This document shows positions 41,821-49,720 of a stretch of 64,000 nucleotides of DNA, piece by piece (positions within the stretch are counted from its first letter, which is position 1; each line of letters opens with the position of its first letter). The notes beneath the pieces were generated by a model. It was given only the letters and a program-made list of their open reading frames with translations, was not told the origin of the DNA and did not search any database. Position numbers and translations under genes: made by a program. This DNA is from Candidatus Leptovillus gracilis (GTDB taxonomy: Bacteria; Chloroflexota; Anaerolineae; Promineifilales; Promineifilaceae): positions 62,001-126,000 of the forward strand of contig JADJXA010000002.1 of the NCBI GenBank assembly GCA_016716065.1, in the 5' to 3' direction.

Positions 41821-42665
41821 TTGACTGTCCTCAGCACTAAATCCAGCGATTCGCCGACCTTTTGCAGGTCGTGGCACAGGCTTAATAATTCGACATCCAC
41901 CTGGCGGAAGCGACGGCCGATCTGGCTGCGAAAGCGGCGAAAGAGCCGCCGCGCCGTCACAATCACCGCTTCTTCAATGGCCTGACCGAGAGAGGCCATG
42001 ACGGTTTGCAGGTCGCTGGCCCACGCTTCGGTTTTGTCGGCCAGCAGGCGGCCGGTCATGGGTTGCAGGTCTGGCCAGGCTTCGTGGAGTTCGCCCAGGC
42101 CGCTGTCCAGGGTGCTTTCGACGCGGCGCAGTTCGTCTTCTATGGCTTGCCAGGCGTCGTGTTCGGCGGCCAGGCGTTGAAGATGGGCGTCTATGCTGCC
42201 GAGTGCGCCGCTGTCTTGCCGAATCTGGCTGACCAGCTCTGAGCCTTCGAGATTGGAGGCGTCTATGTTGGCGCAGATGGTGGTAACGGCCGTTGCCAGG
42301 TTTTGCAGGCGCAGCGCTTTGGTGGTGATGATTAGTTGGGCGTTCAGCCGGGAGGGTTGGCGGTTAATAATGCGAAAGAGTAGGCGGCTGGCGCTGCTGA
42401 GTTGGTCGAGGTCGGCTTCTTCAACGGCCGTGCGCATTGTTTCCCGCACCTTCGCCAACTGCGTGGCCCACACTTGTGTGGGCCACACATCGGACTCCTC
42501 GGCAAAGGCGGCTTGCTGCGCCAGGGTCAGCAAATCGTCAATTTTGGCTTTTAAGTTCTGGCTCGTTGATCGCCACTCCGTCCCAGGCCAGGTCGTCGGC
42601 TGGCAGCCGTTTGCGATCATTTTCGATGAGGAAGTAGCGATTTTCCAATTCCTGAAACAAGTCAT
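41817..42665 (-). CDS. C-terminal part of a frameshifted EAD-containing protein
   Basis: This frame continues the protein begun at 43194. The upstream frame reads NEPELK and then shifts at a run of four A (minus strand, 42552-42549). Removing one A would give NEPELKAKIDDLLTLAQQ without a break. The sense part therefore begins near 42550; the first 38 residues of the open frame are out-of-frame shadow. The part is helical and ends with VELLSLCHDLQKVGESLDLVL. Possible coiled-coil segments would suit an adaptor. Its stop overlaps the FGE-STAND start. Whether the break is a real mutation, programmed frameshift or sequencing error cannot be told from one sequence. Confidence 0.6.
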   Translation of the reverse strand: MTCFRNWKIATSSSKMIANGCQPTTWPGTEWRSTSQNLKAKIDDLLTLAQQAAFAEESDVWPTQVWATQLAKVRETMRTAVEEADLDQLSSASRLLFRIINRQPSRLNAQLIITTKALRLQNLATAVTTICANIDASNLEGSELVSQIRQDSGALGSIDAHLQRLAAEHDAWQAIEDELRRVESTLDSGLGELHEAWPDLQPMTGRLLADKTEAWASDLQTVMASLGQAIEEAVIVTARRLFRRFRSQIGRRFRQVDVELLSLCHDLQKVGESLDLVLRTVK

Positions 42666-43194
42666 GGGCCAGTTTCAGGTCGTTCATCAGGTTAATCCGG
42701 CCGGAGGCGGCCTGGAAATCGCTCTGGAAGCGGATGATTGCCTCGCGGGTTTCGGGGTGGCGCAGCAGTTTTAGCAGCGCCGCGAAGCCCTGGCTGGCAA
42801 GCAGCGTATCGGCCGTGCCTTCGTCGGCCTGGGCAATGCGCGGCGCGACGAGGGAGGGCAGTGGTTCGGGGTTGTTTTGGTCTACCAGGATTTGGTCCCA
42901 GATGAGGGCCGGCCGCGCTTCGCGCACTGCCGTCAGCAGCACGCGCAGGCGTTGGCGGCGGTTGATGTGCAGGATGAGGGCGTCTATGCGCGCCGAGAGG
43001 CCGGTGTCTGGCCCGCCGAGGTCGTCGTGGTTGACGCCTAAATCGTGGCAGAGCAGGCGGAATTCGTTGGCGTCGAATAGGGAGGCGAGGGTTTGCCGCA
43101 GTTTGCGGTGACTCACCTGATGGGCTTCGGGGATGATGCCGTCGCTTTCAGGCGGGGATGCGTGTAGTTGGTTGAACTGCGTTGAGTCGCTCAT
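42538..43194 (-). CDS. EAD1-like effector-associated-domain protein, N-terminal part
   Basis: Effector-associated domains (EADs) bring the parts of bacterial conflict and signalling systems together through homotypic contacts. Residues about 30-95 (HRKLRQTLASLFDANEFRLLCHDLGV, then LSARIDALILHINRRQRLRVLLTAVREARPAL) show the EAD1 helical pattern with the conserved leucines and the LCHDLGV word. A helical region follows to residue 205, where the frame is broken. The intact gene would span 43194-41817 and encode about 458 aa. It is the first gene of the STAND operon, 20 bp after a near-consensus promoter. Confidence 0.7.
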   Translation of the reverse strand: MSDSTQFNQLHASPPESDGIIPEAHQVSHRKLRQTLASLFDANEFRLLCHDLGVNHDDLGGPDTGLSARIDALILHINRRQRLRVLLTAVREARPALIWDQILVDQNNPEPLPSLVAPRIAQADEGTADTLLASQGFAALLKLLRHPETREAIIRFQSDFQAASGRINLMNDLKLAHDLFQELENRYFLIENDRKRLPADDLAWDGVAINEPELKSQN

Positions 43195-43214
43195 AAGCCT
43201 GTGCCCATAACAAG

Positions 43215-43243
43215 ATTATAGGCTCAGGCGGGGAAATTGTAAA
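43215..43243 (-). promoter_or_regulatory. Near-consensus promoter of the STAND operon
   Basis: On the minus strand TTTACA (43243-43238) and TATAAT (43220-43215) are 17 bp apart. This differs from the sigma-70 consensus by one base. The start codon at 43194 lies about 14 nt after the expected start site. Confidence 0.75.
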
Positions 43244-43281
43244 TTTAAGAGGGTAGGGAAAATGGCAAACGGCCGTTTGCC

Positions 43282-43659
43282 CTACTCCACAAATATCTCG
43301 ACACGCTCGCCGTCTTCGTCGGTGATGTCTATGATTTTGCCCTGCTTGCCGCTGCGGATGGCCTGCATGATCTGGTCGTATTCTTTGCCTTCCATGTCTG
43401 GGGCAAAGCGCGCCCCCATTTTGATGCCCACGTTTACCAGGCCCATGGGCAGGTTGACGTTGACTTTGTTGCGGCCGGTTTGCATGTCGGTGACGCGGAC
43501 GCGGAACCAGCGGGCGGCGCTGGCCCCACGCAGGGGTTCTGCTTTGGGGTTTTGGCTGTCCCGGTCCAGGGCGCGCAGCAGTTCAGCGCCTTCGGCGGCG
43601 GTGATTTTGCCTTCTTCTATCATTTTGAGGATTTGAATCCGTTCTTCTGTGGTGGCCAT
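43282..43659 (-). CDS. SHOCT-like domain protein 1 (125 aa)
   Basis: The N-terminus (TEERIQILKMIEEGKITAAEGAELLRAL) is the short SHOCT-like/YvlB-N helical module. The rest (WFRVRVTDMQTGRNKVNVNLPMGLVNVGIKMG, then FAPDMEGKEYDQIMQAI and a beta-rich end) matches the protein at 46172-46606, so the two are paralogues. Such proteins in Firmicutes take part in cell-envelope stress control with DUF4097 proteins. AAGGAG lies 9 nt before the ATG. It ends 1 bp from an 18-bp palindrome centred on ACGGCCGT (43264-43281). It is the last gene of the DUF4097 operon. Confidence 0.78.
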   Translation of the reverse strand: MATTEERIQILKMIEEGKITAAEGAELLRALDRDSQNPKAEPLRGASAARWFRVRVTDMQTGRNKVNVNLPMGLVNVGIKMGARFAPDMEGKEYDQIMQAIRSGKQGKIIDITDEDGERVEIFVE

Positions 43660-43694
43660 GGTTATGACTCCTTGTGTGTATGGGTAACGGCCGT

Positions 43695-44678
43695 TTAGCG
43701 TAAACCCAGGCGCATGTGGATGAGGGTGCGCTGTGGTTTGAAGTTGGCCTGACGCAGCAGTTCACCAGTGAGCGTGTCGTTGGCCGGATGGTCTATGCGC
43801 ACGTTGCGGCGGGGCAGGTAGGGCAGGCGGCGCAGCGCTTTGCCGAGCAACGGCCGTTCCAGTTCCCTGGCCCACTGCGGATGAACGCGCAAGATGAGCT
43901 GGTGGGCGCGTCCCCATTCGCTCCAAATGCTGGCCAGGCCGATCAACTGCTGCTCGTTGTTAGCTATCGTCCACGTTTCGGTTGTTCGGGCGTTGGCAAA
44001 ATTGGCTAACCGCCGCCAAAAACCGAGACGATAGGCATCTGAAGGCAGGCGCTCCGGCCAGCTCAGGTCGGGGGGCAGCGCCAGGCAATCCAGGCGGTAG
44101 GCTTGCTGCCACTCACGGCTGCGCAGTTCGCGCACATCATGGGCGCTGTTGTTTTCCAGCGCGTGGACCCGACCGGCTGCGGCCGTCCAGGCGGTCATGG
44201 CCCCCAGATTGCTGTAGCCCAGGTCCACGTAAAGGTCCAGCGCCGGCTGGTTGTTGTGGTCTACTTGCAGCAAGATTTCTTGCCCGTCGCGCTGCCGGAC
44301 GCGGTCGCCGACGGCGTTCATGAGGGCGCGGGCGATACCCTGGCGGCGATAATCGGGGTGGACGGCGACGTTGACGATGAGGTAACGGCCGTTTTCCTGG
44401 GTGGTGAGCAGGGTGATATTGCCAACGATACGGCCGTCTTCTTCCCACACATACCCATGCGACAGGCGGCTGGCCGCCGGGTTCAAACGCCACAAAATGG
44501 CCGGCTGCATATAGGGCACATAATACCCATGCAGCGCCCGCTGACCTTCGGCGTCCAAAGAATCGCCAAAGGCAATTTGCAGGAGTTCCAGAACTTGAGG
44601 AATATCCTTATTCGGGTTGATGGGTCGTGGCCCACGGCTGACCCGCGATTGGGCCGGTATGGTAATGACCATAGCCAT
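43695..44678 (-). CDS. GNAT-family acetyltransferase (327 aa)
   Basis: GNAT enzymes move an acetyl group from acetyl-CoA to amines. The N-terminal half carries the acetyl-CoA motif with VNVAVHPDYRRQGIARALMNAV, then LQVDHNNQPALDLYVDLGY, the motif B region. The C-terminal half is a second, degenerate GNAT-like fold (ANNEQQLIGLASIWSEWGRAHQLILRVHPQ). The ATG at 44678 is chosen because GAGG lies 8 nt upstream. It is placed inside the SHOCT/DUF4097 operon, between two SHOCT-bearing genes. The substrate is unknown. Confidence 0.85.
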   Translation of the reverse strand: MAMVITIPAQSRVSRGPRPINPNKDIPQVLELLQIAFGDSLDAEGQRALHGYYVPYMQPAILWRLNPAASRLSHGYVWEEDGRIVGNITLLTTQENGRYLIVNVAVHPDYRRQGIARALMNAVGDRVRQRDGQEILLQVDHNNQPALDLYVDLGYSNLGAMTAWTAAAGRVHALENNSAHDVRELRSREWQQAYRLDCLALPPDLSWPERLPSDAYRLGFWRRLANFANARTTETWTIANNEQQLIGLASIWSEWGRAHQLILRVHPQWARELERPLLGKALRRLPYLPRRNVRIDHPANDTLTGELLRQANFKPQRTLIHMRLGLR

Positions 44679-44720
44679 TGATTTTACCTCAAATTTACGG
44701 AACAACCTCCCTGGAAAATA

Positions 44721-44778
44721 GCGAGAGCGAGAGCGAGAGTATTCCCCGAATTCTTCCTCTCGCTCTCGCTTTCGCTCT
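44721..44778. repeat. GAGAGC stutter with inverted arms
   Basis: GCGAGAGCGAGAGCGAGAG (44721-44739) is complementary to the CTCTCGCTCTCGCTTTCGCT stretch at 44757-44776. It forms a long hairpin between the GNAT and DUF4097 genes. The wording resembles the repeat at 312-382. Confidence 0.8.
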
Positions 44779-44782
44779 GGCT

Positions 44783-46108
44783 CTATCCTTCAATCGCTTC
44801 CAGCAATGTGTTGGCCTCTTCGGGCGAGATGATGCCCTGTTCGACCATTTTGAGGATTTTAAGCTGTTCCTCTGGCGTGGCCTTGGACGTGGCCTGAGGC
44901 TTGGGTGGTTTGGGCGATTTGGGCGGTTTTGGCGGCATAGGTGGTGGCGGTGGCGCCGCCCAGCGGGTTTGCCATTGCTGCTGCCCCGCCTGGCGTTGGG
45001 CCTGCTGCCGGGCGCGTTCCGCATGGCGCTCGGCCTGCTGCCGGGCGTGTTCGGCGGCGCGTTCCGCTTTGGCGACTGCTTTTTCGGTTTGCCGGGTGAT
45101 TTTTTCGGTCATCTTGTCGGCGAAGTCTGGGCCGAGTTGGGCGTCTAGCCCGGCCATCAGGCGGCCCAGTTGGGCGTCTATTTCGCGGCTGATGCGTTGG
45201 CCGATGTTGTCAAAATCGAAGCCGAAATCGAAGGCAAATTCGTCGTCGCTTGCTTCCCATTCTTCCTTTACCAGACGGCCTTCTTTGAGCAGGATACGGC
45301 CGTTGGCTACCAGTTTCAGGTGGGTTTTGCCGGCGCCGATGCTGCCGGACAGGCTGTTTTCTTCTTCGAGTACGCCTTCCAGGGGCAGGCTGTTTTTGAT
45401 GCCGGGCGCGCTTGCTTCGATGTTCACCGGCATTTCCACCGGCCAGCGCACCACAATGTCGCCGTGGGCCTGGCAGAAATGCTCGCCTTCGCCCAGGCCG
45501 CCGCGCAGCCGCACATCGCCGTTCACCTGCTGCAAATGCAGCCGGCCGCCCACGTTGCGCGCATTCACGTCGCGCAGCGCTTGTTGGATGGCAACCTCCC
45601 CAGCAACATATTCTACGTTCACATCGCCGCTGCCGCTGTGCAGACTCAGGCTGCCATTGGCATGGCGCACCGATAAGTCGCCATGCACGGTTCCCAGAGC
45701 CACGTCGCCAATCTGGCGGCAAACGGCGTCGCCGTTGACCGTCTCGGCGCTTAACGAGCCGTCTATTTGTTTGGCCGACAGGTCGCCGTGGACGACGCCC
45801 AGTTTGACATGGCTGACGCCGGCCAGGACTGCGTCGCCGTTCACCTCTTCCAGGCTGAGGTCGCTGTGAACCTGTTTAACGACCAGGTCGCCATGCACGG
45901 CCTGGACAGTCAGGGCAGTGTTGGTCGGTACGGTTAGTTTCAGGTCGCCGTGGCTGGTGATGGACAGGCCGTTGTCGTCTTCATGGCTTTCATATTCGCC
46001 AGACTTGATGAGTACGGCCGTTTCATCCCACCCACGCACCACCAGATTGCCGTGACACGCAACCGTCAGCCGGGGCAGTTTGCCCAATTCAATTCGTTCT
46101 TGACTCAT
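44783..46108 (-). CDS. DUF4097 beta-helix protein with C-terminal SHOCT-like module (441 aa)
   Basis: DUF4097 proteins (YvlB, LiaX-like) form beta-helices at or near the envelope and act in stress sensing. Residues 1-270 have the repeated strand pattern (VHGDLVVKQVHSDLSLEEVNGD, VVHGDLSAKQIDGSLSAETVNGD, TVHGDLSVRHANGSLSL) with near-identical rungs. A charged segment, an Ala/Arg/Gln-rich coiled coil (residues about 335-380) and a proline-rich linker follow. The end (EEQLKILKMVEQGIISPEEANTLLEAI) is a SHOCT-like module. No signal peptide is seen, so it is probably cytoplasmic. AGAGGTAATT precedes the ATG. Confidence 0.85.
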   Translation of the reverse strand: MSQERIELGKLPRLTVACHGNLVVRGWDETAVLIKSGEYESHEDDNGLSITSHGDLKLTVPTNTALTVQAVHGDLVVKQVHSDLSLEEVNGDAVLAGVSHVKLGVVHGDLSAKQIDGSLSAETVNGDAVCRQIGDVALGTVHGDLSVRHANGSLSLHSGSGDVNVEYVAGEVAIQQALRDVNARNVGGRLHLQQVNGDVRLRGGLGEGEHFCQAHGDIVVRWPVEMPVNIEASAPGIKNSLPLEGVLEEENSLSGSIGAGKTHLKLVANGRILLKEGRLVKEEWEASDDEFAFDFGFDFDNIGQRISREIDAQLGRLMAGLDAQLGPDFADKMTEKITRQTEKAVAKAERAAEHARQQAERHAERARQQAQRQAGQQQWQTRWAAPPPPPMPPKPPKSPKPPKPQATSKATPEEQLKILKMVEQGIISPEEANTLLEAIEG

Positions 46109-46171
46109 AATTACCTCTGTTAGCTATAAGCTATAAGCTGTTAAGCCACGCATAAACACTGAACACCGTCC

Positions 46172-46606
46172 CTAATCAATATAAACCTGAACGTGTTCGT
46201 TGCTCTCTTCGTCCATCACATCCACCAGGACGCCCTGCCCGGTTTCCTTCAACATGCCGTTCAGGTCGTCCCAATCCAGCCCTTCCAGATCTGGCGAGAA
46301 GTGGCGGCCCACTTTCAGGCCAAACTTTACCATCGGCAGAGGAATGTTAACCGTTACCTTATTTTTGCCAGTCTCCAGATTGCGTACATTTACGTGAAAC
46401 CAGCGCAGCCCATTCTTTTGCGGTGGCTGCGGTTTGGCCGGCATTTCTGGCGCTTCTGGTTCCATGTCCAGCATCTCTACTTTTAATGGTTTTTCTGGCG
46501 CCTCTGGCGCGGTGGCGAGATTGCTCAAAATCTCCGCGGCTTCCGCGGCCGAAATTTTACCGGCCGCCAATAAATCCAATATCTCTTTACGATCAGTTGT
46601 AGACAT
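46172..46606 (-). CDS. SHOCT-like domain protein 2 (144 aa)
   Basis: This is a paralogue of the protein at 43282. The module TDRKEILDLLAAGKISAAEAAEILSNL leads, then an acidic/proline linker, then WFHVNVRNLETGKNKVTVNIPLPMVKFGLKVG. The ATG at 46606 is chosen because GGAGG lies 6 nt upstream. It lies between the DUF2089 and DUF4097 genes in the same operon. Function: probably a soluble partner of the DUF4097 proteins, by analogy with Firmicutes yvl-type clusters. Confidence 0.78.
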   Translation of the reverse strand: MSTTDRKEILDLLAAGKISAAEAAEILSNLATAPEAPEKPLKVEMLDMEPEAPEMPAKPQPPQKNGLRWFHVNVRNLETGKNKVTVNIPLPMVKFGLKVGRHFSPDLEGLDWDDLNGMLKETGQGVLVDVMDEESNEHVQVYID

Positions 46607-46611
46607 GATTG

Positions 46612-46690
46612 CCTCCATTGGGAAGTTGGTTGGCTGGTTGGTGAGTTAGCTGAGTTTGCAAAACAAACCAACGAACCAACCTGCCCTAAT
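46612..46690. repeat. GGTTGGTT/AACCAACC stutter palindrome
   Basis: AGTTGGTTGGCTGGTTGGTG at the left is answered by AAACCAACGAACCAACC at the right across 20 bp. It lies between the SHOCT-like gene and the DUF2089 gene and may slow polymerase or protect mRNA ends. Confidence 0.75.
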
Positions 46691-46713
46691 TGACACAGAT
46701 TGCTAAATGAACA

Positions 46714-47094
46714 TTAAACGCCGCCGCGCAAAATTTGCAGCCCTTCATCGGCGCTGATGGTTCCGGCGCTGATTTCGGCCAGAACTTCGCGGCGGGTAGC
46801 CTGGGAAATGGGTGCGCGTTCCGGTTCGCCCACCTCATACCCCATGGCTTCGATAACTTCTGTCAGGCGGGCGCGCACCGCCGGATAAGACATACCCAAT
46901 TCCTGTTCGACGCGGTTGATTTTGCCTTCGCAGCGGATAAAAATCTCCACAAAATTGAGCTGCTCGGCGGAAAGCTCATACAACCGGCCCAGAGTAAAAT
47001 GTCCTTCGATGGTGGTGTCGCAGGTCCGGCAGTGCAGCCGGGTGACGCTAAGGGTGTCGTGGCAGATAGGACATTGGCCGATAACAGGGTTCAT
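46714..47094 (-). CDS. DUF2089 zinc-ribbon regulator with SHOCT-like tail (126 aa)
   Basis: The product begins with a zinc ribbon (CPICHDTLSVTRLHCRTC). The DUF2089 helix-turn-helix follows (LGRLYELSAEQLNFVEIFIRCEG, then INRVEQELGMSYPAVRARLTEVIEAMG). The tail TRREVLAEISAGTISADEGLQIL matches the module seen in its neighbours. DUF2089 proteins are likely transcription regulators, and this one probably controls its own operon. AGGAGA precedes the ATG. It lies after the DUF4097 gene at 47208. Confidence 0.85.
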   Translation of the reverse strand: MNPVIGQCPICHDTLSVTRLHCRTCDTTIEGHFTLGRLYELSAEQLNFVEIFIRCEGKINRVEQELGMSYPAVRARLTEVIEAMGYEVGEPERAPISQATRREVLAEISAGTISADEGLQILRGGV

Positions 47095-47207
47095 AGAAGT
47101 CTCCTAATGTGTGTATTCGGTAATCCGTGAGCCGTGGGCCGTGAGCCGTAATCAGTAGGGTGCTACCTCTGGTAAATACTAACGGAACACGGAACACGAA
47201 ATACGGC

Positions 47208-47918
47208 TTACGGCTTCAAGCCAACAGCTTCTTTGCTTTCCGCTTGTTGTACGCGGATGCTGCCGGTGATGACGCGGGCTTTTAGCGTGCCTGCGCCGTC
47301 GACGAGCGTGACTTTCAGGTGTTTGCCGGTGAAGCCGTTGGTGGTTTTAGGTTGGGCGAGGGGGAAATCGCAGTGGGCGTCGCCGGTGACGACACGGCCG
47401 TCAAACTGCGCGTTCGGTTCCCCGGTGAGGCTCAGGCGAATGCTGCCGGTGACAGCCTCGAAGCGGTGGTGGTCGTCGGCCAACCGCCCTTTGTAGCTGA
47501 TTTCGCCGGTGGTGGCACGGGCGTCAATGCGCCCGCCGATGTTTGCCAGCTCATTTTTGCCGGTGACGACGGTGGCCGTGACCGGCGCGGCGATGTCGCT
47601 GATGACCATTTTGCCGGTGATGGTTTTGGCATAGATGGCGCAGGTGGGGGGCACATGGATGGTGACGACGGCTTTGGGGTGGCCGTCGGCGCTGAACAAA
47701 CGGCCGATTTTTTGCAGCCATTCGCCCTCTTCTTGTTCCACGCGCAGCGAAACCACGTCCTCTTGCCGGGTGACGGCGATGGTCATGTGGCGCAGGTCGG
47801 CCTCAATGATGATGTCACGGCCGTCGTGCGGCCGAATCGTTACCTCGCCAATTTCCACCAACAAGTGAAGCTGCCCTTTTTCGTTTTCTAACGTTTCGGT
47901 TAATGTGTAATGCTTCAT
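47208..47918 (-). CDS. DUF4097 protein without SHOCT module (236 aa)
   Basis: The first gene of the operon. The ATG at 47918 (MKHYTLTETLENEKGQLHL) is chosen as the start of the conserved fold; no strong ribosome-binding site is seen. The chain is beta-rich with regular rungs (GKMVISDIAAPVTATVVTGKNEL, IGGRIDARATTGEISYKGRLADD, AVTGSIRLSLTGEPNAQFDGRVVTGD), the DUF4097 pattern. There is no signal peptide or membrane helix. It may bind the SHOCT-bearing partners encoded downstream. The strong promoter lies 53 bp before it. Confidence 0.8.
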   Translation of the reverse strand: MKHYTLTETLENEKGQLHLLVEIGEVTIRPHDGRDIIIEADLRHMTIAVTRQEDVVSLRVEQEEGEWLQKIGRLFSADGHPKAVVTIHVPPTCAIYAKTITGKMVISDIAAPVTATVVTGKNELANIGGRIDARATTGEISYKGRLADDHHRFEAVTGSIRLSLTGEPNAQFDGRVVTGDAHCDFPLAQPKTTNGFTGKHLKVTLVDGAGTLKARVITGSIRVQQAESKEAVGLKP

Positions 47919-47970
47919 AAAATGTTGTTCCGTTTGTAAGAAAATTAACACAATCCATAATAAATTTGTG

Positions 47971-48009
47971 TGATGCTGCCATCATAAATCAAAAATATTA
48001 TCATGTCAA
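47971..48009 (-). promoter_or_regulatory. Strong promoter with operator-like dyads (DUF4097 operon)
   Basis: On the minus strand TTGACA (48009-48004) and TATGAT (47986-47981) are 17 bp apart, a near-perfect sigma-70 promoter. TGATG-CTGC-CATCA (47971-47984) overlaps the -10 and start site. A second dyad, CACAA...TTGTG (47949-47970), lies in the leader. Repression by the DUF2089 protein is a reasonable guess. Confidence 0.75.
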
Positions 48010-48099
48010 GAATAATATTGATTAAATTATGCAAAAAACGTAGAAAAATCCATGCGAATGTGAAAAATCTTTGAGGACGGCGATTTTTCGCGGTGTTTG

Positions 48100-49371
48100 T
48101 CAGGGGTTGGCGTCGGGCACGACGCCTGGGGCGGCTTCCGCGCCGGCGGCTTTGCCGGCCAGATAACCGCTGGACCAGGCCCATTGGAAGTTGTAGCCAC
48201 CGATACGGCCGTCTACGTCGCAAATTTCGCCGCATAGATACAGGCCAGGGCAGAGGCGCGACGCCATGTTGTTCAGGTGCAGCTCGGCTAGGGGCACGCC
48301 CCCGGCGGTGACTTCGGCGACGTTGTAGCCGCGATGGCCGCTGATGGGCAGGGGCAGCTGTGTAACGGCCGTTACCAATCCTTTCCGCCCCACCCGCGCC
48401 AACTGATGGCCCGGCGTGGCCCCATCCACCCCCACCACCTGGCACAACGCCACGCCCAGGCGTTCTGGCAGATGTTGGCGCAAGTAACGCCCGATGCTCA
48501 TCTTCGTCAGCGTTTGCAAGTCGCGCTCCAACTGTTCGGGGGGCATGGCCGGCAGCCAGTTGATGGTGAGTTGGCTGGCCGGATCGTCCGCCTGCGCGGC
48601 CAGAAAATAGCGGCTGATGTCCAGCACGGCCGGCCCGGACAGGCCAAAGTGGGTGCAGAGCGTGGAATCGGTGAAGGCGGCCAGTTTGTGGCTGCGGCCG
48701 TTCCACAATGTCAGCCTGGCCGGCAGGGTGACGCCGCTCAGGTCGCGGATAAAATGTCCTTCGGGCAAAGTCAGTGGGACCAGGGCGGGGAAGAGGCGCG
48801 GCGTCAGGCTGTGGCCCAGCGCTTGCGCCAGCCGATAACCGTGCCCATCGGAGCCGCTTTTGGGCAGGCTTTGGCCGCCGGTCGCCAGGATGAGCCGCCG
48901 GGCTGCCAGTGTGCCCCACGCGCCGGAAAGTTGGAAGGCGACGGCCGTTTTCTCCACCCGCTCTACCCGATAGGGATGGCGCACCGTTACGCCAGCCTGC
49001 CGCGCTCCGGCCAGCAGCGCGGCCAGCACGGTATGGGCGCTGTCCGTCGTGGGGAACAGTTTGCCCGTCTCTTCCCGCTTCAGCGTTACGCCCAATTCGC
49101 GGAAAAAGGCGACAGTTTGCGCGGCGTCGAACTGGCGCAGTACCTTGTTGATGGCGTTGCGTGAGGAGCCGGCGTAAGCATCGGCGCTGACTTCATCATG
49201 GGTGACGTTGCAGCGCCCACCGCCGGACACCAGGATTTTGGCTCCCAGTTTACCCGCCCCATCCAAAATAAGGATGCGTTGGCCGGGCGCGGTGCGGCCG
49301 GCCCAAATTCCGGCCATCAACCCGGCCGCCCCCGCGCCAATGATTACCAAGTCTGCGGTTTGTTCGACCAT
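48100..49371 (-). CDS. BaiN/HI0933-family FAD-dependent oxidoreductase
   Basis: The 423-aa product begins with an FAD-binding Rossmann motif (DLVIIGAGAAGLMAGIWAGR) and GKLGAKILVSGGGRCNVTHDE, the mark of the HI0933/YhiN group. A later RLILATGGQSLPKSGSDGHGY and a C-terminal LYLCGEICDVDGRIGGYNFQWAWSSG fit the same family. Members reduce various small substrates; the native one is unclear. It is soluble and monocistronic. The start at 49371 is consistent with the motif position. Confidence 0.9.
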   Translation of the reverse strand: MVEQTADLVIIGAGAAGLMAGIWAGRTAPGQRILILDGAGKLGAKILVSGGGRCNVTHDEVSADAYAGSSRNAINKVLRQFDAAQTVAFFRELGVTLKREETGKLFPTTDSAHTVLAALLAGARQAGVTVRHPYRVERVEKTAVAFQLSGAWGTLAARRLILATGGQSLPKSGSDGHGYRLAQALGHSLTPRLFPALVPLTLPEGHFIRDLSGVTLPARLTLWNGRSHKLAAFTDSTLCTHFGLSGPAVLDISRYFLAAQADDPASQLTINWLPAMPPEQLERDLQTLTKMSIGRYLRQHLPERLGVALCQVVGVDGATPGHQLARVGRKGLVTAVTQLPLPISGHRGYNVAEVTAGGVPLAELHLNNMASRLCPGLYLCGEICDVDGRIGGYNFQWAWSSGYLAGKAAGAEAAPGVVPDANP

Positions 49372-49720
49372 TCATCCTCCGTGCTGCCAATCCACCAGAT
49401 TGTATCTGAAAGCGACGGCCGTTCGCAGATGAAAAAAACGGGCATGGTTCATTCCAGGCGATATGTGCTTTACAAATTTGGCAAGAAAGCGCGTCATGCT
49501 GAGGTCCCCGAAGCATCCCCCTCCTCTGGCGGGAGCGGGATGCTTCGCTCCGAAGACTCCGCTCAGCATGACAACGCAGCGCAAATTTGTAAAGAAGATG
49601 TCTTGCTTGATGAACCATGCCAAAAAACGTGAATTCTTGGCCAATCTATCGAACATTCAAGGCGGCTGGGTTATAATCTGGCGGCTGAAAAAGCTGCCCA
49701 AATGAGTGTGAATCAGAAAA
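49372..49720. other. Gene-free stretch (349 bp) between divergent genes
   Basis: It holds the concentric palindrome at 49441-49621. The flavoprotein promoter must lie at its left edge and the dnaG promoter at its right. No clear promoter boxes were fixed. The short frames inside are products of the palindrome. Confidence 0.6.
49441..49621. repeat. Three-layer concentric palindrome
   Basis: GGCATGGTTCAT (49441-49452) pairs with 49610-49621, CTTTACAAATTTG (49468-49480) with 49582-49594, GTCATGCTGAG (49493-49503) with 49562-49572, and GAAGCATCCC (49510-49519) with 49537-49546, all perfectly. The core has the same CTCCGAAGACTCCGCTCAG wording as the palindrome at 24587-24673. Confidence 0.85.

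Noticed and set aside
47945..48919. A 324-aa open frame on the minus strand
   Set aside because: It runs through the out-of-frame part of the flavoprotein gene and an AT-rich promoter region; the composition is arginine/proline-rich with no motif.
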